Origin: Modestobacter sp. Leaf380
Lineage (GTDB): Bacteria > Actinomycetota > Actinomycetes > Mycobacteriales > Geodermatophilaceae
Assembly (NCBI RefSeq): GCF_001424485.1
Contig: NZ_LMQC01000022.1
Location: forward strand, 124,001-188,000
Reading direction: 5' to 3'
Length of the DNA stretch: 64,000 bases
The notes under the pieces were generated by a model that was not told the DNA's origin, ran no database searches, and worked only from the letters and a program-made list of their open reading frames with translations. The translations under genes were made by a program, and so were the position numbers. Positions 22,123 to 32,605 of the stretch are shown one piece after another. The stretch's first letter is position 1, and each line of letters opens with the position of its first letter.

Positions 22123-22754
22123 TGCTGGGGGTCAACCTGCGCCCGGCCGTGGCCCGGGTCTGGGCACCCGTCGTCCGGACGCTGCTCGCGGCCGGCGTCA
22201 CCGCCGACGCGGTGACGGTCGTGGGCACCGTCGGCGCGGTCGTGTCGGCGGTGTTCGTCATCGGCAACGGGGTGCTCTTCTGGGGTGCCTTCGCGGTGAC
22301 GGTGTTCGTGCTGCTGGACATGCTGGACGGCGCCCTTGCCCGGGCGCGCGGCGGCGGGTCGGTGTTCGGCGCGGTGCTGGACTCCACCGGCGACCGGGCC
22401 GCCGATGCCGCGGTCTTCGCCGGGCTGGTGTGGTGGTTCTCCGGCGAGGGCGACAACCGGATGGTCGTGTGGCTGTCGCTGACCTGCCTGGTGCTCGGCG
22501 TGCTGACCTCCTACGTCAAGGCCCGGGCCGAGGGCATGGGCCTGACCTGCGACGTCGGCCTGGTCGAGCGCACCGAGCGGCTGATCCTCATCCTGGTCGG
22601 CACCGGGTTCACCGGTCTGGGCATCCCCTACGCCCTGCAGGTCTGCCTGTGGCTGCTGCTCATCGGCTCCACGATCACCGTCGGCCAGCGGTTCGCGACG
22701 GTCTACCAGCAGTCCCGCGGCCAGGCACTCCCGGTCACCCCGCCCACCCCGTGA
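22122..22754 (+). CDS. pgsA: CDP-alcohol phosphatidyltransferase, probably phosphatidylinositol-phosphate synthase
   Basis: A 210-residue membrane enzyme. The CDP-alcohol signature D-x2-DG-x2-AR...G-x3-D-x3-D is complete in LLDMLDGALARARGGG then GAVLDSTGDRAAD. Location between the HIT gene and an acyltransferase/PimA pair matches mycobacterial pgsA1, which makes phosphatidylinositol phosphate, the base of PIM lipids. The ATG shares an A with the preceding stop (TGATG). Confidence 0.92.
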   Translation: MLGVNLRPAVARVWAPVVRTLLAAGVTADAVTVVGTVGAVVSAVFVIGNGVLFWGAFAVTVFVLLDMLDGALARARGGGSVFGAVLDSTGDRAADAAVFAGLVWWFSGEGDNRMVVWLSLTCLVLGVLTSYVKARAEGMGLTCDVGLVERTERLILILVGTGFTGLGIPYALQVCLWLLLIGSTITVGQRFATVYQQSRGQALPVTPPTP

Positions 22755-23665
22755 GCCGCGTCGACGTCGCCCGCGAGCGGCTGGTCGACGCCGGGTACGC
22801 GGCCGGCTGGGGCGCGGTCAAGGCGCTGCCCGAGCCGGTCGCACGGGCGGTGTTCGACCGGGCCGGGACCTGGGCCGCGGGGCGGCAGGGCCGGGGCGCC
22901 CGCCAGCTGCGGGCCAACCTGGCCGTCGTCACCGGGCTGGGCGGCACCGAGCTGGACACGCTCACCGCCGACGGGCTGCGGTCCTACGCCCGGTACTGGA
23001 TGGAGGCCTTCCGGCTGCCCACCCTGGGCGTGCCCCGGCTGCTGGCCGGCACCACCGTCGTGGGCACCGAGCACCTGGAGGCCGCCCGGGACGCCGGGCG
23101 ACCCGTCGTCCTGGCACTGCCGCACAGCGGCAACTGGGACGCCGCGGGTGTCTGGTTCGTCGACTGGCTCGGCGGGCCGTTCATGACCGTGGCCGAACGG
23201 CTGCGCCCCGAGCAGCTCTACGAGCGGTTCCTGGCCTACCGGGAGTCCCTGGGGTTCCGGGTGGTCCCGTTGACCGGCGGGGAGCGGCCCAGCTCGACGC
23301 TGCTCAAGGAGTGGCTGGGCGCCGGGCGATCGGCGTGCCTGCTGGTCGACCGCGACCTGTCCGCCTCCGGCATCCCGGTCACCTTCTTCGACCGCCCGAC
23401 CACCATGCCCGGGGGGCCGGCGCTGCTGGCGGCGCAGACCGCCGCGGCCCTGCTGCCGGCCGTCTCGCACTTCGACGGGACGGGGTGGCGGCACACCGTG
23501 CACCCCGAGGTCGACGTGCACGGCCCGGGCCGGCTGCGCGACCGGGTGCACGCCGGCATGCAGGGCGTCGCGGACGCCTTCGCCGTCAGCATCGCCGAAC
23601 GCCCGGTGGACTGGCACCAGCTGGGCCGGATCTGGGCCGACGTCCGCCCGGAGCCGGCCCGGTGA
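22751..23665 (+). CDS. phosphatidylinositol mannoside acyltransferase (PatA-like)
   Basis: 304 residues, LPLAT/LpxL-type acyltransferase. The catalytic HX4D motif is HSGNWD (in VVLALPHSGNWDAAG); downstream are VDRDLSASGIPVTFF and TTMPGGPALLA, typical of PatA. It should acylate a mannose of PIM1/PIM2 with acyl-CoA at the inner membrane face. GTG overlaps the pgsA stop (GTGA), and pimA follows with the same junction, so lipid base synthesis, acylation and mannosylation are co-expressed. Confidence 0.92.
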   Translation: MSRVDVARERLVDAGYAAGWGAVKALPEPVARAVFDRAGTWAAGRQGRGARQLRANLAVVTGLGGTELDTLTADGLRSYARYWMEAFRLPTLGVPRLLAGTTVVGTEHLEAARDAGRPVVLALPHSGNWDAAGVWFVDWLGGPFMTVAERLRPEQLYERFLAYRESLGFRVVPLTGGERPSSTLLKEWLGAGRSACLLVDRDLSASGIPVTFFDRPTTMPGGPALLAAQTAAALLPAVSHFDGTGWRHTVHPEVDVHGPGRLRDRVHAGMQGVADAFAVSIAERPVDWHQLGRIWADVRPEPAR

Positions 23666-24873
23666 GGATCGGCCTGGTCTGCCCCTACCAGTGGGACGTG
23701 CCCGGCGGCGTCCAGTACCACGTGCGGGACCTCGCGCAGACCCTGCGCGGGATGGGCCACGAGGTCGAGGTGCTGACCCCGGCCGAGCACGAGGAGAACG
23801 TGCCCGACGAGCACGTCACCTGGGCCGGGCGGGCCAACCCGGTGCCCTACAACGGCTCGATGGCCAGCTGGCAGTTCGGCCCCGTCTCGGCCGGCCGGGT
23901 CCGGCGCTGGCTCCGGGACGGGCGCTTCGACGTCGTCCACGTGCACGAGCCGGCGCCGCCGTCGGTGTCGCTGCTGGTGTGCGTGCTGGCCCGCGGGCCG
24001 ATCGTGGCGACCTACCACGCGGCGGCGACCCGGTCGCTGTTCCTCTCCGCCTGGGGCCCGGTGGTCCGGCCGTGGCTGGAGAAGATCTCCGGGCGGATCG
24101 CGGTCTCGGACTTCGCCCGCCGGCTGCAGGTCGAGCACCTCGGGGGGGACGCCGTCGTCATCCCCAACGGGGTGCACGTGGGCGCCTTCGCCGAGGGGCC
24201 GTCGCTGCCCGGGTACGCCCGGGGGAGCGGTGCCCCGACCGTGGGGTTCCTGGGCCGCTACGACGAGCCGCGCAAGGGCCTGCCGGTGCTGCTGGAGGCC
24301 ATGCGCACCGTCGTCCGGGAGTGTCCGGGAGCCCGGCTGCTGGTCGCCGGCCGCGGGGACCCCGACGAGCTGCACGCGCTGCTGGGCCCCGACCTCGAGC
24401 CGTCGGTGACGCTGCTGGGCGAGCTGGCCGAGGCCGACAAGGCGGCGTTCCTGCGCTCGGTGGACGTGTACTGCGCTCCGAACCTGATGGGCGAGAGCTT
24501 CGGCATCGTGCTGGTGGAGGCGATGGCCGCCGGTGCCCCCGTGGTCGCCGCGGACCTGGACGCCTTCGCCCGGGTGCTGGAGGACGGCACCGCCGGGGTG
24601 CTGGTCCGCCGCGGGGACGCCACCGCGCTGGCCCGGGAGCTCATCGCGCTACTCGCCGACCCCGAGCGGCGGGCCGCGCTCGCCGCCGCCGGGCACCGCC
24701 GGGCCGCCGACTACGACTGGACGACGCTGGCCGGGCAGATCCTCGCCGTCTACGAGACGGTCGCCCCACCGGGGGCGGCCGTCGTCACCACCGAGGACGA
24801 CGACGACCTGCCGGCGGCACCCCCGACGGACCGCTTCCTGCCGCGCTGGCTGCGGCGCAGCACCGAGGCCTGA
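23662..24873 (+). CDS. pimA: phosphatidylinositol alpha-mannosyltransferase PimA
   Basis: 403 residues, GT4 glycosyltransferase. The N-terminus RIGLVCPYQWDVPGGVQYHV is diagnostic of PimA; TYHAAATRSLF, the GFLGRYDEPRKGLPVLLEA sugar-nucleotide loop, and the GT4 E-x7-E motif (ESFGIVLVEAMAAGAPVVA) follow. It transfers mannose from GDP-mannose to phosphatidylinositol. An extra acidic/Pro tail of ~30 residues ends in RFLPRWLRR. GTGA overlap with the acyltransferase. Confidence 0.95.
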   Translation: MRIGLVCPYQWDVPGGVQYHVRDLAQTLRGMGHEVEVLTPAEHEENVPDEHVTWAGRANPVPYNGSMASWQFGPVSAGRVRRWLRDGRFDVVHVHEPAPPSVSLLVCVLARGPIVATYHAAATRSLFLSAWGPVVRPWLEKISGRIAVSDFARRLQVEHLGGDAVVIPNGVHVGAFAEGPSLPGYARGSGAPTVGFLGRYDEPRKGLPVLLEAMRTVVRECPGARLLVAGRGDPDELHALLGPDLEPSVTLLGELAEADKAAFLRSVDVYCAPNLMGESFGIVLVEAMAAGAPVVAADLDAFARVLEDGTAGVLVRRGDATALARELIALLADPERRAALAAAGHRRAADYDWTTLAGQILAVYETVAPPGAAVVTTEDDDDLPAAPPTDRFLPRWLRRSTEA

Positions 24874-24908
24874 CCAGCGGGTCCGCCCGTGGGCCGGGCG
24901 GGCGGAGG

Positions 24909-24914
24909 TAGCGT
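24909..24914 (+). promoter_or_regulatory. -10 box of the LemA-like gene, leaderless type
   Basis: TAGCGT lies 8 nt before the GTG at 24923, placing transcription start at the start codon. Confidence 0.45.
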
Positions 24915-24922
24915 CCTGACAC

Positions 24923-25450
24923 GTGACGTCGACGAGCTGGACCCTGCTGCTCGTCGGCGTGGCGCTGGTCCTGCTGCTGGCCTGGGTCGGGTTCACCCTG
25001 ACCCGGTTGCGCCGGCTGGACCGCCGGGTGGGCCGGGCGTGGGACGTGCTGGACGCCGCGCTGGCCCGGCGCTGCGAGCTCGTCGCCGGCATCGCGCGGG
25101 ACCGGGCCCAGGAGCTGGGCGCAGACCCCACCGCCGCCCTGGGCGCCGCGGTCGCGGCCTGCCGCCGGCCCGCGGGCGGTGACCGGGAGGTCGCCGAGAA
25201 CCGGCTGGGCCGGGTGCTGCGCGAGCTGCCGGGCGCCGTCCGCGCCCCGGAGCTCGACGACGCCGGGTGGCGGGTCGGGCTGGCCCGCCGCTTCTACAAC
25301 GACGCCGTCCGGGACACCCGCGCGCTGCGGCGCCGGCCCGGGGTCCGGGTGCTGCGGCTGCACGCCGCCCGGCCGCTGCCCCGGTTCTTCGACATCGACG
25401 ACGGCCTGGACGCCGTCGTGGGCACCGCGGGCCCGGCGGACCGGCACTGA
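24923..25450 (+). CDS. LemA-like membrane protein
   Basis: 175 residues. One N-terminal transmembrane helix (LLLVGVALVLLLAWVGF) is followed by an alpha-helical domain with LemA-type features: RVGRAWDVLDAALARRCELV early, ENRLGRVLRELPG in the middle, and ARRFYNDAVRDTRALR late. LemA proteins have a short outer tail and a cytoplasmic helical bundle of unknown role. Mycobacteria have a different membrane gene (Rv2609c) at this position after pimA. Assignment is by motif only. Confidence 0.65.
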   Translation: MTSTSWTLLLVGVALVLLLAWVGFTLTRLRRLDRRVGRAWDVLDAALARRCELVAGIARDRAQELGADPTAALGAAVAACRRPAGGDREVAENRLGRVLRELPGAVRAPELDDAGWRVGLARRFYNDAVRDTRALRRRPGVRVLRLHAARPLPRFFDIDDGLDAVVGTAGPADRH

Positions 25451-25458
25451 CACGTGCC

Positions 25459-25464
25459 TACGAT
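25459..25464 (+). promoter_or_regulatory. candidate -10 box of pdxST
   Basis: TACGAT, 36 nt before the pdxS GTG. No clear -35 box. Confidence 0.35.
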
Positions 25465-25500
25465 GGGTCGCCCACAACCCTCCTGACTTGAGGCCGCACC

Positions 25501-26412
25501 GTGTCTGAGCACGTCGAGAACAGCACCCCCGCCGGCACCGGCACCGACCGCGTCAAGCGCGGCATGGCCGAGCAGCTCAAGGGCGGCGTCATCATGGACG
25601 TCGTCGACGCCGCACAGGCCCGGATCGCCGAGGACGCCGGCGCCGTGGCCGTCATGGCCCTGGAGCGGGTGCCCGCCGACATCCGCGCGCAGGGCGGCAT
25701 CGCCCGGATGAGCGACCCGGACATGATCGACGGCATCATCGCCGCGGTGTCCATCCCGGTGATGGCCAAGGCCCGGATCGGGCACTTCGTCGAGGCGCGC
25801 GTGCTGGAGAGCCTGGGCGTGGACTACATCGACGAGTCCGAGGTGCTGAGCCCGGCCGACGAGGCGCACCACATCGTCAAGAGCGACTTCACCGTGCCCT
25901 TCGTGTGCGGTGCCACCGACCTGGGCGAGGCGCTGCGGCGCATCTCCGAGGGCGCGGCGATGATCCGCTCCAAGGGCGAGGCCGGCACCGGCAACGTCGT
26001 CGAGGCCACCCGGCACATGCGCGCGATCCGCGCCGGCATCCGCCGGCTGTCGACCCTGGACGAGACCGAGCTGTACGTGGCGGCCAAGGAGCTGCGCGCC
26101 CCCCACGACCTGGTCCTCGAGGTCGCCCGCACCGGCAAGCTCCCGACCGTGCTGTTCACTGCCGGCGGCATCGCCACCCCCGCGGACGCGGCGATGATGA
26201 TGCAGCTGGGCGCCGACGGTGTCTTCGTCGGCTCGGGCATCTTCAAGTCCGGCGACCCGGCGCAGCGCGCGGCCGCCATCGTGCAGGCCACGACCTTCCA
26301 CGACGACCCGTCGGTCATCGCCAAGGTCAGCCGCGGGCTGGGCGAGGCCATGGTCGGCATCAACATCTCCACGCTCCCGGCCGACCAGCGGTTCGCCGAC
26401 CGCGGCTGGTGA
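25501..26412 (+). CDS. pdxS: pyridoxal 5'-phosphate synthase subunit PdxS
   Basis: A 303-residue (beta/alpha)8 barrel that builds PLP from ribose 5-phosphate, glyceraldehyde 3-phosphate and ammonia. Catalytic lysines are in [17 protein letters not shown] and in [24 protein letters not shown] and the phosphate loop [19 protein letters not shown] are also intact. It partners with the adjacent glutaminase PdxT in a dodecameric complex. GTG start; the first ~15 residues are variable. Confidence 0.97.
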   Translation: MSEHVENSTPAGTGTDRVKRGMAEQLKGGVIMDVVDAAQARIAEDAGAVAVMALERVPADIRAQGGIARMSDPDMIDGIIAAVSIPVMAKARIGHFVEARVLESLGVDYIDESEVLSPADEAHHIVKSDFTVPFVCGATDLGEALRRISEGAAMIRSKGEAGTGNVVEATRHMRAIRAGIRRLSTLDETELYVAAKELRAPHDLVLEVARTGKLPTVLFTAGGIATPADAAMMMQLGADGVFVGSGIFKSGDPAQRAAAIVQATTFHDDPSVIAKVSRGLGEAMVGINISTLPADQRFADRGW

Positions 26413-27014
26413 GCGCACCCCGCATCGGGGTCCTCGCGTTGCAGGGCGACGTCCGGGAGCACCGCGCCGTGCTCGAGGCGCAGGGCGCCCGGACGTCGCC
26501 CGTCCGGCGACCGGAGGAGCTCGAGGGCCTGGACGGCCTCGTGCTCCCGGGCGGTGAGTCCACGACCATCGCGAAACTGGCGCACCGGTGGGGGCTGCTG
26601 GAGCCGCTGCGCGCCGCGGTCCGTGGTGGGCTGCCGGCGTACGGCTCGTGCGCCGGGATGATCCTGCTCGCTGACCGGTTGCTGGACGCCCCGGAGGACC
26701 AGCAGACCATCGGCGGGCTCGACGTCACCGTGCGGCGCAACGCCTTCGGCCGGCAGGTCGACAGCTTCGAGTCCGAGGTCGACGTCGCCGGTGTCCCGGG
26801 CGGCCCGGTGCACGCGGTCTTCATCCGCGCGCCCTGGGTCGAGGAGGCCGGAGCGGGCGTGCAGGTCCTCGGCCGGGTCTGCGGTGGACCGGCCGACGGT
26901 AGGATCGTCGCGGTCCGCCAGGGCAGCGTCGTCGCCACCAGCTTCCACCCGGAGCTCACCGGTGACACCCGGCTGCACCGGCTCTTCGTCGAGCTGGTGC
27001 GCGCCGCCGCCTGA
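26409..27014 (+). CDS. pdxT: pyridoxal 5'-phosphate synthase glutaminase subunit PdxT
   Basis: 201 residues. The class I glutaminase triad is visible: Cys in YGSCAGMI, and His and Glu in FHPEL. The family motifs [12 protein letters not shown] and [12 protein letters not shown] are present, as is [13 protein letters not shown]. It delivers ammonia to PdxS. GTG overlaps the pdxS stop (GTGA), ensuring matched subunit synthesis. Confidence 0.96.
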   Translation: MSAPRIGVLALQGDVREHRAVLEAQGARTSPVRRPEELEGLDGLVLPGGESTTIAKLAHRWGLLEPLRAAVRGGLPAYGSCAGMILLADRLLDAPEDQQTIGGLDVTVRRNAFGRQVDSFESEVDVAGVPGGPVHAVFIRAPWVEEAGAGVQVLGRVCGGPADGRIVAVRQGSVVATSFHPELTGDTRLHRLFVELVRAAA

Positions 27015-27069
27015 GCGGAGGAGACGTGTGGACGGCGCCGACGACGGCGCCACCAGGTGAGGAGCAGCG

Positions 27070-27828
<759 letters not shown>

Positions 27829-27864
27829 GCGGCGCGCCGCGCCGCGCTGGGGGTCGGACCCGGT

Positions 27865-27870
27865 TAGCGT
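27865..27870 (+). promoter_or_regulatory. candidate -10 box of ruvCAB
   Basis: TAGCGT, 36 nt before the ruvC GTG. CGAACACCTGTTCGCA at 27875-27890 carries a palindrome (CGAAC...GTTCG) resembling an actinobacterial LexA/SOS box, placed to block transcription. Confidence 0.5.
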
Positions 27871-27873
27871 TCC

Positions 27874-27889
27874 TCGAACACCTGTTCGC
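27874..27889. promoter_or_regulatory. probable LexA (SOS) box upstream of ruvCAB
   Basis: TCGAACACCTGTTCGC contains CGAAC-N4-GTTCG, the core of the mycobacterial/actinobacterial SOS box. It lies between the candidate -10 and the ruvC start, where LexA binding would repress. ruvCAB is a usual SOS target in this group. Confidence 0.7.
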
Positions 27890-27906
27890 AGACGGAGGGG
27901 CTCCCA

Positions 27907-28518
27907 GTGCGCGTGCTCGGCATCGACCCGGGGCTGACCCGGTGTGGCTGGGGCGTCGTCGACGGCCGGCCCGGGCAGCGGCCCACCGCCGTCGGGGTCG
28001 GGGTGGTGCGCAGTGACGCGGACCTGGCGATCGAGCTGCGGCTGCTGGAGCTGCACACCGCGGTGACGGCACTGGTCCGCGAGCACCAGCCCGACGTGGT
28101 CGCGATCGAGCGGGTCTTCCACCAGAACAACAAGGGCACCGCCACCGGCACCGCGCAGGCCGCGGGGGTGGCCGCACTGGCCGCCGCGCAGGCCAGCCGG
28201 CCGGTCGCCTGGCACACGCCCAGCGAGGTCAAGGCGGCGATCTCCGGCAACGGCCGGGCCGACAAGGAGCAGGTCACGATCATGGTCACCCGGGTGCTGG
28301 GCCTCACCGAGGCGCCCCGACCCGCCGATGCCGCCGACGCGCTGGCGCTGGCGGTCTGCCACGTCTGGCGCGGGCCGACCCAGGACCGGCTGCGGGTCGC
28401 CGCGCTGGCCTCGGGTGCCGGGGTCGGGCAGGTCGTGGAGAAGCTGTCCACCGCCCCCCGGCCCGCGGTCCGGCAGAGCCGTTGGCAGGGCATCGGCAGT
28501 GGTGGGGTGTACCGGTGA
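27907..28518 (+). CDS. ruvC: Holliday junction resolvase RuvC
   Basis: 203 residues, with ~30 extra at the C-terminus. The acidic active site is intact: Asp in LGIDPGLTRCG, Glu in VVAIERVFHQNN, and the Asp pair in ADAADALALAVCH. It cleaves four-way DNA junctions in the RuvABC complex. GTG start at 27907. Likely SOS-controlled through the palindrome upstream. Confidence 0.96.
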   Translation: MRVLGIDPGLTRCGWGVVDGRPGQRPTAVGVGVVRSDADLAIELRLLELHTAVTALVREHQPDVVAIERVFHQNNKGTATGTAQAAGVAALAAAQASRPVAWHTPSEVKAAISGNGRADKEQVTIMVTRVLGLTEAPRPADAADALALAVCHVWRGPTQDRLRVAALASGAGVGQVVEKLSTAPRPAVRQSRWQGIGSGGVYR

Positions 28519-29158
28519 TCGCCAGCGTCGCGGGCCGGGTCGCCGCCGTCTCCCCGGACGGTGCCGTGGTCGAGGTGGGCGGGATCGGGCTGGCCGTGCA
28601 GTGCACCCCCGGCACCATCGCCCGACTGCAGGTGGGGGAGGACGCCCGGCTGAGCACCAGCCTGGTCGTCCGGGAGGACTCCCTCACCCTCTACGGCTTC
28701 GCCGACGACGACGAGCGGCAGCTCTTCGAGCTGCTGCAGACCGCCAACGGCGTCGGCCCCCGACTGGCCCAGGCCGTGCTGGCCATCCACCCCCCGCGCG
28801 AGGTGCGCCGCGCCGTCACCACCGGGGACCTCAAGTCCCTGATGCAGGTGCCCGGCATCGGCAAGAAGGGTGCCGAGCGCCTGGTGCTGGAGCTGCGCGA
28901 CCGGCTCGGGGTGGGGTCCGGGGACGTCAGCCTGGACGCCGCCACCGCCGCCGCGGGGGCCACCGGGCTGGCGGTGACCCCGGTGGCGCCGTGGCGTGAC
29001 CAGCTGACCACGGCGCTGGTCGGGCTGGGCTGGAGCGTCCGGGAGGCCGACGGCGCGCTGGCCAAGCTGGCACCGGTCGCCGAGGAGCAGGTCGCCGACA
29101 CCGGCAGCGTCGACGTCGCGGTCCTGCTGCGGCAGGCGTTGCGGATGCTGGGCCGGGC

Positions 29159-29162
<4 letters not shown>
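28515..29162 (+). CDS. ruvA: Holliday junction DNA helicase subunit RuvA
   Basis: 215 residues. The N-terminal OB fold ([30 protein letters not shown]), tandem helix-hairpin-helix motifs ([13 protein letters not shown] and [19 protein letters not shown]) and a C-terminal RuvB-contacting domain are all present. It holds the junction in square-planar form. GTGA overlap with ruvC and, at its end, with ruvB. Confidence 0.96.
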
Positions 29163-30247
<1,085 letters not shown>

Positions 30248-30401
30248 ACTCGTCCGCGCTGGTGCGCAACCCGACGTGGGTTCTGCGCGCCCTGCGCCGG
30301 TCGCGCCCCCCGGGCGGACCGCACCCGACGTACCCGAGTGACTGCCACCGTGCGGTCACGATGACCGCGCGAACGTGGCGCGGTGGAGAGGCACGACAAC
30401 C

Positions 30402-30764
30402 GTGGAGCAGTTCTTCCCGCTCATCCTGCTGGTGCTGGCCTTCGCACTGCTCATCGTGCTGCCGGCCCGCCAGCGCAAGAAGATGGCCGCCAACGCGCAG
30501 GCCCTGCAGGAGAAGCTGACCGTGGGCACCCCGGTCATGCTCACCAGCGGCCTGCACGGCACCGTCGCCGGTCTCGGCGAGGGCACCGTGGACGTCGAGA
30601 TCGCCCCCGGCGTCGTCGCCACCTTCGCCCGCCCGGCGATCATGGAGGTCCGCACGCCCGACGGTGCGGTCCTCGACGCCGCCGCCGGCGAGGTCGTGCC
30701 CCCCACGGCCGAGCGTCAGGGCATCGTCGACGGCGACGGCGACCCCTCCGACCGCAACCGCTGA
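30402..30764 (+). CDS. yajC: Sec translocon accessory protein YajC
   Basis: 120 residues: an N-terminal membrane helix (FFPLILLVLAFALLIVLPARQRKK), then the YajC beta domain (VGTPVMLTSGLHGTVAGLGE, APGVVATFARPAIMEV) and a polar tail. It associates with SecDF at the SecYEG channel. The GTG start has GGAGAGG upstream. The SecD gene follows 11 nt later. Confidence 0.9.
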   Translation: MEQFFPLILLVLAFALLIVLPARQRKKMAANAQALQEKLTVGTPVMLTSGLHGTVAGLGEGTVDVEIAPGVVATFARPAIMEVRTPDGAVLDAAAGEVVPPTAERQGIVDGDGDPSDRNR

Positions 30765-30775
30765 GGCGCCGCACC

Positions 30776-32605
30776 GTGGCCGCTCGCCAGCTCCCCGCCG
30801 CCCGCTACTTCGGGGCCTTCGTCCTGATCGTCGCGGTCATGTACGGGTTGATCTTCGCCACCGGCACCCAGCGCACCCCGCAGCTGGGGCTGGACCTCCG
30901 GGGCGGCACGACCGTCACGCTCACCGCCCAGGTGCCGGGCGGGGGGACCCCCAGCCGGGAGGACCTCGAGCTGGCGCGGCAGATCATCGAGCAGCGGGTG
31001 AACGGCCTGGGTGTCGCCGAGGCCGAGGTGGTCACCGAGGGCGACTCCAACATCGTCATCTCGGTCCCCGGCGAGGACGGCGACCAGGCCCGCGAGCTCG
31101 GGCAGACCGCCCAGCTGCGGTTCCGCCCGGTGCTGCAGGGCCCCGAGCCCGCCGGCGTGACGCCGACGGAGGTCCCCGCGACCACCGACCCGGCGACCAC
31201 CGACCCGGCGACCACCGACCCGGCCACGACGGACCCGGCCACCACGGACCCGGCCACGACGGACCCCGCGACGACGGAGCCGGCGGCGCCGACCTCGGGT
31301 GCTGCCCCGGACTCGTTCGCCCCCGACTTCTTCGCCCCCGAGACGACCGACCCGGCCGCACCGACGACGGACCCCGCCGTGACCGACCCGGCCAGCACGG
31401 ACCCGGCCAGCACGGACCCGGCCACGACCGACCCGGCCACGACCGACCCGGCCGGCTCGGTCCCCGAAGCCCCCGGCGCCGTCACCCAGGAGCAGGCCGC
31501 GGCCGAGTTCGCCACGCTGACCTGCGAGCCCGACGGGGTCGACCGCGAGGTCGACGCCGCCGACGACTTCGTCGCCGCGTGCTCGGAGGACGGCACCGCC
31601 AAGTACCTGCTCGGCCCGCAGATCATCTCCGGCACCGACATCGCCGACGCCAGCGCCGGCACCCAGCAAGCCACCGGCGAGTGGATCGTGCTGCTGGACT
31701 TCCGGGGCGAGGCCGCTGCCACCTGGGCCGCCTACACCGCCGCCAACACCGGCAGCGCCGTGGCGTTCACCCTCGACGGGAACGTCGTGTCCGCCCCGAC
31801 CATCCAGGGCGCGATCAACGGCCAGACGACGATCACCGGTCAGTTCGACCAGGAGACCGCGACCACGCTGGCCAACCAGCTGAAGTACGGCGCGCTGCCG
31901 CTGACCTTCACCCAGGCCACCGCGCAGACCATCACCACCGAGCTGGGCGGTGAGCAGCTGCAAGCCGGGCTCATCGCCGGGGCCATCGGCGTCGCGCTGG
32001 TGTTCCTCTACGCGCTGCTCTACTACCGCGCCCTGGGTCTGGTGATGATCGCCAGCCTGGTGCTGTCCGCGGTCGTCGTCTACGCCAGCCTGGTGCTGCT
32101 GGGCCGGGAGATCGGGTTCACCCTGAGCCTGGCCGGCATCGCCGGGTTCATCGTCAGCATCGGCATCACCGCGGACTCCTTCGTCGTCTACTTCGAGCGG
32201 CTCAAGGACGAGATCCGCGAGGGCCGCACGCTGCGCAGCGCCGTCCCCCGGGCCTGGGTCCGGGCCCGCAGGACGATCCTGTCCGCCGACGCGGTCAGCT
32301 TCCTGGCCGCCGCGATCCTCTATGTCCTGGCCATCGGCGACGTGAAGGGCTTCGCGTTCACCCTGGGTCTGTCCACGGTGCTCGACCTGATCGTGGTCTT
32401 CCTCTTCACGCACCCGCTGATGGCGGTGCTGTCCCGGTTCCGGAGCTTCGGCAGCAGCCGCTTCTCGGGGCTCGGCGCCGTCGACGTCACCCGTCGTCCG
32501 GCTGCCGCGCCCCGACCGGGGCAGCGCCCCGGTCGCCTGGCCACCGCGGGCAGCGGCACGAGCACGGGCGCCACCGCGTCCGGCACCGACAGGAGCGACC
32601 GATGA
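30776..32605 (+). CDS. secD: protein translocase subunit SecD with a TDP-repeat insertion
   Basis: 609 residues. The first membrane helix and LGLDLRGGTTVTLTAQ open the protein. The extracytoplasmic P1 domain is interrupted at about residues 135-227 by Thr-Asp-Pro-Ala repeats (two blocks, ~12 units). Five C-terminal helices follow (ELGGEQLQAGLIAGAIGVAL onward) with GITADSFVVYFERLKDEIREG, the signature with the D/R pair used in proton-driven secretion. The stretch is not an error, since the frame stays open and resumes the family sequence. It overlaps secF (ATGA). Confidence 0.95.
   Translation: MAARQLPAARYFGAFVLIVAVMYGLIFATGTQRTPQLGLDLRGGTTVTLTAQVPGGGTPSREDLELARQIIEQRVNGLGVAEAEVVTEGDSNIVISVPGEDGDQARELGQTAQLRFRPVLQGPEPAGVTPTEVPATTDPATTDPATTDPATTDPATTDPATTDPATTEPAAPTSGAAPDSFAPDFFAPETTDPAAPTTDPAVTDPASTDPASTDPATTDPATTDPAGSVPEAPGAVTQEQAAAEFATLTCEPDGVDREVDAADDFVAACSEDGTAKYLLGPQIISGTDIADASAGTQQATGEWIVLLDFRGEAAATWAAYTAANTGSAVAFTLDGNVVSAPTIQGAINGQTTITGQFDQETATTLANQLKYGALPLTFTQATAQTITTELGGEQLQAGLIAGAIGVALVFLYALLYYRALGLVMIASLVLSAVVVYASLVLLGREIGFTLSLAGIAGFIVSIGITADSFVVYFERLKDEIREGRTLRSAVPRAWVRARRTILSADAVSFLAAAILYVLAIGDVKGFAFTLGLSTVLDLIVVFLFTHPLMAVLSRFRSFGSSRFSGLGAVDVTRRPAAAPRPGQRPGRLATAGSGTSTGATASGTDRSDR
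31178..31455 (+). repeat. 15-bp coding tandem repeats in secD
   Basis: Block 1 (31178-31282) has seven units near GCGACCACCGACCCG, encoding A-T-T-D-P with one final E. Block 2 (31376-31455) has about five more units encoding [AG]-[STV]-T-D-P. Between them lies a Ser/Phe/Pro-rich spacer. Synonymous differences among units show the repeats are not all recent. Confidence 0.9.

Noticed and set aside
31178-31455. The secD repeat as an assembly artefact or frameshift
   Set aside because: The frame stays open, the family sequence resumes correctly on both sides, and units differ by synonymous changes.
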